Assembly (NCBI GenBank): GCA_050747825.1
Contig: JBOGJG010000175.1
Span: forward strand, 1 to 9,136
Source: JBOGJG01 sp050747825
GTDB taxonomy: Bacteria; Acidobacteriota; UBA6911; RPQK01; JBOGJG01
DNA: 9,136 nucleotides
Reading direction: 5' to 3'
Position numbers and translations under genes: made by a program. Below the pieces are notes generated by a model. It was given only the letters and a program-made list of their open reading frames with translations, was not told the DNA's origin and searched no databases. Shown piece by piece: positions 5,170 to 9,136 of this stretch (the stretch's first letter is position 1; every line of letters begins with the position of its first letter).

Positions 5170-6879
5170 TTATTGGATCGTCCCCGGTTGTATCCTAGAT
5201 GAAAGAATAGGCATCCAGCGATCCAGTTCAAACACCTTCACCGCCTTGCGCTGCGCGCGTGAGAGTTCCGGCGCCAGCATCACCGTCGGGCGGCGACCCG
5301 GAACTCCGGTGCTCGTACGCACCAGGGTGGCCCGGACCGCTGCCAACTCGCGCATCAGGCCCAGGGCCGAGTGCGCCGTACCCAGCGCCAGGCGGGCCAG
5401 GCTCACTAGCGCCAGGCCGATGACGGTCGCGAAACTATGGAGTCGCAGCGAACTGTCGTTCCATTGGTAGGAAGGTCCCCAAGGGACCAGGCCGCCGTCT
5501 TTGACGCGGCGGAAGAGCTCCTCCACGTTCCACTGGCCGCGAAACGCCCAGACGATCCGCCCCGTGCTCCAGATATGGCGGTCCGTGCACAACACGCGCC
5601 GACCCAGGCGGGTGCGCTCCAACTGCCGGCGCCGGGCCGCGTCGACATGCCAGTGAAGCCTCACCTTCCCGGCGCGCCGGCTCACCTTGACCCCCACGAA
5701 CTCGGACAGGTGCTCGTGCCCCAGGGCCTTCTGGATACGGGACTCCAGCGCCTCGCGGTCGATGCGGCCGGCGGCGGCACGGCGCTCCAGTTTGCGCAGT
5801 TCCACCCTGGCTTTGCGCAGCGCGACGGCGATGCCCCGCTTCTGTCCCCGCAGCAGCTCCTGACTCTCCACCACCACCAGGGTCCGGTCCAGATCGCCCA
5901 CCCGGACCCGCACCCGCGCCGCCCGCGCCCCCTTCAGCTTTCCCCCCAAACGTTTCATCGCCCCGCGCCGGGCCGCCTGCTCCAGCGCCCCCTGGGCGGC
6001 GCCATGTCCCAGGGGGAGCGAGATGAGCGTGTAGTACCCTTCCTGGTCCAGATCGAGTTCCAGTTGCGGGCTCCACGAGCCTCCGTCGCGCACCAGGGTG
6101 CGGGCCGCCGGCCGCGGGCGCTGCTCGGCCTCGTCCAGGGCGTCGTGCAGTTTCCCCAGCGCCCCCAGGCACGAGCCGAGCACCGCCTGGTCCGACCCGT
6201 TCCCCGGATACGTGCGGTGCAACAACGGCACATGCCCCGTCTCACTCACCAGCACCGCCAATCCCACCACCCGCAAATTCCGCCGCTTGCTTTTGGCATG
6301 GCCTCGGCGCGCCAGGGTTCCCGGAGTCGTCGTCGCGATCCAGGTGTCAAAGTTGGTCGTATCGAAGGCCAGCACGTCCGTCGACAACTCGAACCGGCTC
6401 ACGATCGCCCGGGCCAGCGCGATCTGCGCCCGCTCCAGGTGCTCATCCGTGACCTGCCCTGCCAACCGGTGAAACGCCTGCCCGCTGAAGGCCGAGGCCG
6501 GCAGACACGAGACCCGAGGCAGACAGCCATCCAGGAAGGTGGCCAAATGGCGCTTGGCGCTCGGATCACAGGCGCGCTGCACCGCTACCGCCAGCACCAT
6601 CTCACCGACTGTGGGCCCGTGAGCCGCTCCCGCTATTCCGCACGCCTGGTCGATCAGCCTGACCAGGTCCAGTTGCTCGGCGACCCAGACCAGCGCACCG
6701 ACCTCACCCACCCGCCGCGTACCCACGGTCCGGGTCCGTTGCAAATCGACGACCGGCGGCGTATCGGCAGGTCCCAGTACCGCCTGGCGCCCGAACGGGC
6801 GCTGCCGACCGGGATCCCACAGGGATTGCGACGCGATGCGATACCGACGACCACCTACCTCACGTTCGAAAATGTTCAT
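5170..6879 (-). CDS. DDE transposase, IS1634/IS4-superfamily-like
   Basis: A 569-residue protein that catalyses cut-and-paste style transposition of the surrounding element. Start chosen at ATG 6879 (MNIFEREVGGRRYRIASQSL), which lies inside the element just past the terminal repeat and has GAAAGA before it; the longer frame back to 6945 would use flanking DNA. Acidic residues fit a DDE triad: AFDTTNFDT (D about 173), LVRDGGSWS (D about 265) and QWNVEELFRRVKD (E about 453). HGPTVGEMVLAVAVQRACDP near the N-terminus is typical of IS1634-like proteins. The core looks intact. The frame has no stop inside the element: it crosses the right end and stops at TAA 5172-5170, so the last residues (RIQPGTIQ) come from the target DNA. 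A frameshift near the C-terminus could alternatively have placed the CTAG-borne TAG out of frame. Confidence 0.87.
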   Translation of the reverse strand: MNIFEREVGGRRYRIASQSLWDPGRQRPFGRQAVLGPADTPPVVDLQRTRTVGTRRVGEVGALVWVAEQLDLVRLIDQACGIAGAAHGPTVGEMVLAVAVQRACDPSAKRHLATFLDGCLPRVSCLPASAFSGQAFHRLAGQVTDEHLERAQIALARAIVSRFELSTDVLAFDTTNFDTWIATTTPGTLARRGHAKSKRRNLRVVGLAVLVSETGHVPLLHRTYPGNGSDQAVLGSCLGALGKLHDALDEAEQRPRPAARTLVRDGGSWSPQLELDLDQEGYYTLISLPLGHGAAQGALEQAARRGAMKRLGGKLKGARAARVRVRVGDLDRTLVVVESQELLRGQKRGIAVALRKARVELRKLERRAAAGRIDREALESRIQKALGHEHLSEFVGVKVSRRAGKVRLHWHVDAARRRQLERTRLGRRVLCTDRHIWSTGRIVWAFRGQWNVEELFRRVKDGGLVPWGPSYQWNDSSLRLHSFATVIGLALVSLARLALGTAHSALGLMRELAAVRATLVRTSTGVPGRRPTVMLAPELSRAQRKAVKVFELDRWMPILSSRIQPGTIQ

Positions 6880-6891
6880 TCTTTCATCTAG
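5195..6891 (-). mobile_element. IS1634-like insertion sequence with CTAG target duplication
   Basis: The ends carry perfect inverted repeats, CTAGATGAAAGAAT at 5195-5208 and its complement at 6878-6891. The outer CTAG is palindromic and is best read as a duplicated 4-base target, which makes the element 5199-6887 (1689 bases) with 10-base terminal repeats ATGAAAGAAT that continue imperfectly. No other target duplication is visible outside. It encodes one DDE transposase on the minus strand. IS1634 members are usually described with slightly longer duplications, so the family is tentative. It interrupts cassette 3. Confidence 0.75.
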
Positions 6892-6985
6892 CCATGTCGC
6901 TGGTCTCATGTCAACGAAAAACCGCTCACCAGGCTGCAAAATCATCGCTCTCTACTCGTTCACACTTCAGGAATTGCGAAAGTAG

Positions 6986-7035
6986 GGCTAGCGCTATGCC
7001 GCTGACCCGGACTCTGGTCAAGCGGCGGGTTAGGC
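6986..7035 (-). other. attC-like site with damaged R' core (end of cassette 2)
   Basis: Minus-strand R'' core GCCTAAC (7035-7029) holds the antitoxin stop. The arms GCCGCTTGACC and GGGTCAGCGGC pair with one extra T. The expected R' core is GCTAGCC (6992-6986), which lacks the GTT needed at the recombination point. At 50 bases it is shorter than a usual attC. It is probably a decayed site no longer active for integrase. Confidence 0.65.
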
Positions 7036-7239
7036 CCGGCGCGACCGTTTGTGCTTTGCGATCAGTTCGCGGATTGTTGGGACCAACTCTTTAGGTACTT
7101 CCATAATGGCCTGCGTGGAATCCTCATACGCCGCCTCATCTTCCGCCACGGCCTCTTCTTCCGACTGCTGCTCGTAATGCTTGAGCACTCGACGTACTTT
7201 TTGCTCATCCCAACCCGGTGGAAATTTGCTCTGTTTCAT
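7030..7239 (-). CDS. Putative antitoxin, second gene of a toxin-antitoxin-like cassette
   Basis: A 69-residue, strongly acidic-to-basic protein: MKQSKFPPGWDEQKVRRVLK, EEEAVAEDEAAYEDSTQAIM, then EVPKELVPTIRELIAKHKRS. The PPGWDEQKVRRVL start and acidic middle match small antitoxin-like proteins that sit next to DUF4258/BrnT-like toxins; this is recalled pattern, not a search. It would neutralise the upstream product. ATG 7239 overlaps the toxin stop as ATGA, with AGGAAGGAA as ribosome-binding site. The TAA stop lies in the attC core. Toxin-first order is less common than antitoxin-first but is known for BrnT/BrnA-like and HigB/HigA systems. Confidence 0.7.
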   Translation of the reverse strand: MKQSKFPPGWDEQKVRRVLKHYEQQSEEEAVAEDEAAYEDSTQAIMEVPKELVPTIRELIAKHKRSRRA

Positions 7240-7523
7240 TTCCTTCCTTTCTTACGTAAGCGTCTTCGATAGGCTAACAATGGCTTTCCGCGCAACTCGT
7301 ACGCTGTAATCACGAATACGCTCTCCGGTTCGGGGTCTGGAACATAAATCACCCGCAAATAGCGTCCCGCTCGCGTCTTGCCGATTGCTACGCGCGACCC
7401 TTCTCGACCTGGACGATCCTCGCCTGGGCTCGAGAGCACGTCCACGACTTCCTCCTCGTCGATCCCATGCTGATAAATATGAGGAGCATCAGTTTCGGGA
7501 TCGACGTAGAAGCGAACATTCAT
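7236..7523 (-). CDS. Putative toxin, DUF4258/BrnT-like
   Basis: A 95-residue protein: MNVRFYVDPETDAPHIYQHG, IDEEEVVDVLSSPGEDRPGR, AIGKTRAGRYLRVIYVPDPE, SVFVITAYELRGKPLLAYRR, ending in a basic tail. The order H..G(I/V)..EEV.DVL, then R.GRYL.V.Y, then VFVITAYE resembles the DUF4258 / BrnT-like fold of small RNase toxins related to RelE. The activity (mRNA cleavage) is inferred from the fold family only. It is coupled to the next gene by an ATGA overlap. The frame is intact, in contrast to the ParE-like module in cassette 5, so this module may still be functional and help stabilise the array. Confidence 0.7.
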   Translation of the reverse strand: MNVRFYVDPETDAPHIYQHGIDEEEVVDVLSSPGEDRPGREGSRVAIGKTRAGRYLRVIYVPDPEPESVFVITAYELRGKPLLAYRRRLRKKGRK

Positions 7524-7532
7524 GTATGGCGA

Positions 7533-7541
7533 ACTATATCA
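7533..7541 (-). promoter_or_regulatory. Possible extended -10 promoter element for the toxin-antitoxin cassette
   Basis: Minus-strand TGATATAGT matches an extended -10 (TGnTATAAT, one mismatch). No good -35 is seen. It sits so close to the toxin ATG at 7523 that the transcript would be nearly leaderless, or translation would start further in. Toxin-antitoxin cassettes often carry their own promoter. This is weak evidence. Confidence 0.3.
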
Positions 7542-7556
7542 CCTGCACCGAAGAAG

Positions 7557-7622
7557 GCCGAACGGCTTGGCGTTCACCTGCGGGCCGCGAAGCGGACCGT
7601 CAGGTGCAACGCCTGGTTAGGC
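7557..7622 (-). other. attC recombination site (end of cassette 1)
   Basis: Minus-strand R'' core GCCTAAC (7622-7616) and R' core GTTCGGC (7563-7557), 66 bases. The arms GGCGTTGCACCTGACGG and GCAGGTGAACGCC pair cleanly with an extra G and an extra A on one strand, a textbook attC layout. The loop holds GTCCGCTTCGCGGCC. Confidence 0.92.
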
Positions 7623-7648
7623 AGCACGGTCGGTATTATGGCTTGGGG

Positions 7649-8974
7649 CTACCGGTTACCTGATTTGGGTAAGACAGTCTCCTGCCCTCCGCCCCCGATG
7701 GCGATGATGGCGTCTACCACTCCCGCCGAGTCTCGCCGGAAACGCATGATCGTGCCACTGGCCTGGATGTAGTATCGCCGCCCTTCAATTGCATAGAACT
7801 CGTTGTCCCCGCGGAAAAGTTGGCCATCAACCCGCGTAATCTCCGCTGGTCCGTATGAGCCCACAAGAGATGGAAGTTCCTCGAACGGCTCCGCTACCGG
7901 TGGAGGAAGGGGGATGGTCGCAGGCGATTGCCCGAGGAGGACCTTCTGGATTTGCTCTCGTATCTGCCAGTTGGACGCCGACTGGAGGTTACTAAGAAAA
8001 ACGAAGGTCAGATTTCCTGACGGCAGCACGTCCACAGACGCTTCGTATCCATTAGTCCTGCCCGTCCAGCTACGCCAAGTCGTTGGCGCACCGCCGAAGG
8101 CCTCTTTCGAAAAATCACTGCCGAAGACACCGGCCTGGATCGCCTGGACGAAATGCAGCAAATCTCCCGCCGTGGCGTAGACGGATCCTGCACCCGTGAG
8201 GAACCGAAGATCCTTATACGCTGCAGCCTTGACGACGATCTGCTGCTCAGTGGCTCCGAGTCGGTAAGGCATCGCCCTCTCCGGCATCAAACGCTGACCA
8301 GTCTCGCTGGACGCGGCCGTCATTCCGGCCGGTCGGAACACACGCTCGGCCAGGACCGACTCGAAAGGCTTGTCCTCGATGACCTCGATCACCCGCGCCA
8401 GAGACGTATAGCCGGCGCTGCTGTAAAGCCTCCGGGTTCCAGGCTCAAACAACAGGCCCCGTGCACGGACACGCTCGACGATGTCAGAAGCGTGTAGCAC
8501 TTGCGTCTCTTCGATCGGGTCCGTCACGCGATGTGGCACTCCCGCCCGATGCGTCAGCAGGTGACGTACGGTAGGTATTCCTCCATCTTGCCCCCTCGGG
8601 AAGCGAGGCAGGTATCGCTCCACCGGTGCATCGAGGTCAATCCGCCCGGCTTTTGCAAGGAGGTGAACGAGCGCCTCTGTCAACGGTTTTGTGATCGACG
8701 CGATGCCGAATCGCGTGGATCGTGAGTTGGGTACACGAAGTTCCCAGTTGGCGAAGCCGTATGCCCGCTGCAAGAGAATCTGGTTTTCTCTGGCGACCAG
8801 GATGATCCCACTGAACACCTTGGCCTCCGCCTGCGGAACAACGAGCGCCTGTATCTGATTCGCAACGGAGGCGAGGGCCCGGTCAGTCGGCACTTGCTGA
8901 GCAACGGACGCGGAAGCGATCAAGACGAGGGGCACCGGAAGTGCCAGGCTACGCATCGTACGCTGTATGCTCAT
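7649..8974 (-). CDS. Exported serine hydrolase, class C beta-lactamase / PBP-like fold
   Basis: A 441-residue protein. Residues 1-25 form a signal peptide (basic start, hydrophobic core LALPVPLVLIASA, likely cut after SVA), so it should act in the periplasm or outside. The catalytic SxxK is SITK (93-96, in FGIASITKPLTEAL), LLTHRAG is at 139-145, the tyrosine motif is YSS in RLYSSAGYTSL (184-186, usually YSN), and WTGRTNGYE (303-311) is a plausible third motif. A C-terminal beta-rich extension (LVGSYG, VDGQLFRG, GGGGQETVLP) is common in non-lactamase esterases and peptidases of this group. The start at ATG 8974 has a strong AAGGAG six bases upstream; the longer frame to 9097 would begin before the cassette. 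The substrate is unknown: esterase, D-amino peptidase or, less likely, beta-lactamase. The frame is intact and promoter-proximal, so this is the cassette most likely to be expressed. Confidence 0.85.
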   Translation of the reverse strand: MSIQRTMRSLALPVPLVLIASASVAQQVPTDRALASVANQIQALVVPQAEAKVFSGIILVARENQILLQRAYGFANWELRVPNSRSTRFGIASITKPLTEALVHLLAKAGRIDLDAPVERYLPRFPRGQDGGIPTVRHLLTHRAGVPHRVTDPIEETQVLHASDIVERVRARGLLFEPGTRRLYSSAGYTSLARVIEVIEDKPFESVLAERVFRPAGMTAASSETGQRLMPERAMPYRLGATEQQIVVKAAAYKDLRFLTGAGSVYATAGDLLHFVQAIQAGVFGSDFSKEAFGGAPTTWRSWTGRTNGYEASVDVLPSGNLTFVFLSNLQSASNWQIREQIQKVLLGQSPATIPLPPPVAEPFEELPSLVGSYGPAEITRVDGQLFRGDNEFYAIEGRRYYIQASGTIMRFRRDSAGVVDAIIAIGGGGQETVLPKSGNR

Positions 8975-9005
8975 TACCTTCTCCTTCGACGTGAGTCGCG
9001 CTGCT

Positions 9006-9058
9006 GCCCAACATTGATTATCTGTACCCAGATAAAACCCCAAAGAGGGATTATCTGG
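9006..9058 (-). other. R'-type half site with flanking repeats, possible attI
   Basis: GTTGGGC (9012-9006, minus) is a perfect GTTRRRY core preceding the hydrolase cassette. No RYYYAAC partner with pairing arms is found in the 124 bases upstream, so this does not look like an attC. Upstream are two direct copies of CAGATAATC (9024-9016 and 9057-9049) and an inverted pair CCAGATAA/TTATCTGG (9028-9035 and 9051-9058, 15-base loop with CCC/GGG). Repeats next to a single core fit an attI, which would make the hydrolase the first cassette. This cannot be confirmed without the integrase gene. Confidence 0.4.
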
Positions 9059-9078
9059 TCCGTATAAGATGCTTTCAA
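9050..9078 (-). promoter_or_regulatory. Sigma70-type promoter reading into the cassette array
   Basis: Minus-strand TTGAAA (9078-9073) and GATAAT (9055-9050) are each five of six matches to consensus and are separated by exactly 17 bases. The start of transcription would fall near 9043, about 70 bases before the hydrolase ATG. The -10 lies in one arm of the 9028-9058 inverted repeat, so a bound protein or integrase could compete with RNA polymerase. It may be the cassette promoter of the integron. Confidence 0.55.
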
Positions 9079-9136
9079 GTAAACAAGTTACTCCCACGTT
9101 AACTACCGTGTTGTGAGTCGTTTCTACTGCGGTAGC

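Larger units (their letters stand above)
5097..6945 (-). pseudogene. Short cassette ORF split by the insertion sequence
   Basis: An ATG at 6945 opens MILQPGERFFVDMRPATW and runs into the insertion sequence. If the element and one CTAG are removed, the frame continues from 5194 as GYNRGRSNNNACRVITMPKK and ends at TGA 5099-5097, immediately before the ATG of the membrane protein, giving about 51 residues. This exact read-through supports the proposed insertion boundaries. Whether the ORF was ever a real gene is uncertain, because 51 open codons can arise by chance in GC-rich DNA. Its composition is not recognisable. Confidence 0.35.
1..9012 (-). mobile_element. Integron gene-cassette array (seven cassettes, one partial)
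   Basis: All recognisable genes are on the minus strand and are separated by six attC-like sites in the same orientation. Taking the cut between G and TT of each R' core, the cassettes are 9011-7563, 7562-6992, 6991-4475, 4474-1715, 1714-1012, 1011-190 and 189 to the window edge. Several gene stop codons lie inside the R'' core (at 262, 4544 and 7030), as is usual for cassette genes. Start and end cores of the same cassette are complementary over 7 to 13 aligned bases, for example GTTCGGCAG with CTGCCGAAC for cassette 4 and GTTAGCCGG with CCGGCTAAC for cassette 5. No integrase is visible. The decay and lack of resistance genes suggest a sedentary chromosomal array, which is inference. Confidence 0.82.

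Noticed and set aside
5437..6891. A 484-codon plus-strand open frame across the insertion sequence
   Set aside because: It is the antisense shadow of the transposase; its translation is rich in P, R, Q and H with no recognisable domain.
9028..9058. The inverted repeat as a transcription terminator
   Set aside because: The loop is 15 bases, there is no T-run after the stem, and it overlaps a good promoter; an operator or attI role fits better.
8974..9097. Extending the hydrolase start to 9097
   Set aside because: The extra 41 residues would be encoded across the promoter and the R' core, and the signal peptide and strong ribosome-binding site both point to 8974.

Overview
This window reads as a stretch of an integron gene-cassette array from a GC-rich bacterium. 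Every supportable gene lies on the minus strand, so the array runs from high to low coordinates. The host cannot be named. The cassettes are diverse, mostly lack resistance genes and are often decayed, which fits a sedentary chromosomal integron more than a clinical mobile one. No integrase gene is inside the window; if present it should lie beyond position 9136.

Six attC-like sites (184-267, 1006-1104, 1709-1768, 4469-4549, 6986-7035, 7557-7622) delimit the cassettes. Each has a 7-base core at both ends (minus-strand forms of RYYYAAC and GTTRRRY, some off consensus) around imperfect inverted arms; several arms show the unpaired extra bases typical of attC. The start of each cassette is also complementary to the R'' core at its own far end, including rare off-consensus variants. 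This supports the boundaries independently.

Layout in transcription order. (1) 9011-7563: an exported serine hydrolase of the beta-lactamase/penicillin-binding-protein fold, behind a good sigma70-type promoter and a possible attI. (2) 7562-6992: a two-gene toxin-antitoxin-like module. (3) 6991-4475: a short ORF split by an IS1634-like insertion sequence, then a frameshifted two-helix membrane protein. (4) 4474-1715: remnants of a type I-G (formerly I-U) CRISPR-Cas operon, namely the cas3 N-terminus, the csb1 C-terminus, a SAP-motif protein and a frameshifted csb2. (5) 1714-1012: a ParE/RelE-type module with an intact antitoxin and a broken toxin. (6) 1011-190: a frameshifted NmrA-like NAD(P)-binding protein. 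(7) 189-1: the start of a further cassette gene, cut by the window edge.

The most striking part is cassette 4, a collapsed CRISPR effector operon held between two attC sites with matching cassette ends. Inside it, at the cas3/csb1 deletion junction, two identical 36-base repeats flank a 36-base AT-rich segment. The geometry is that of a CRISPR repeat-spacer-repeat, yet the repeat is itself in-frame cas3 coding sequence. Many genes here carry frameshifts or nonsense codons. Some could be sequencing errors, but the substitution-type stops and the large internal deletion point to real decay of a silent array.
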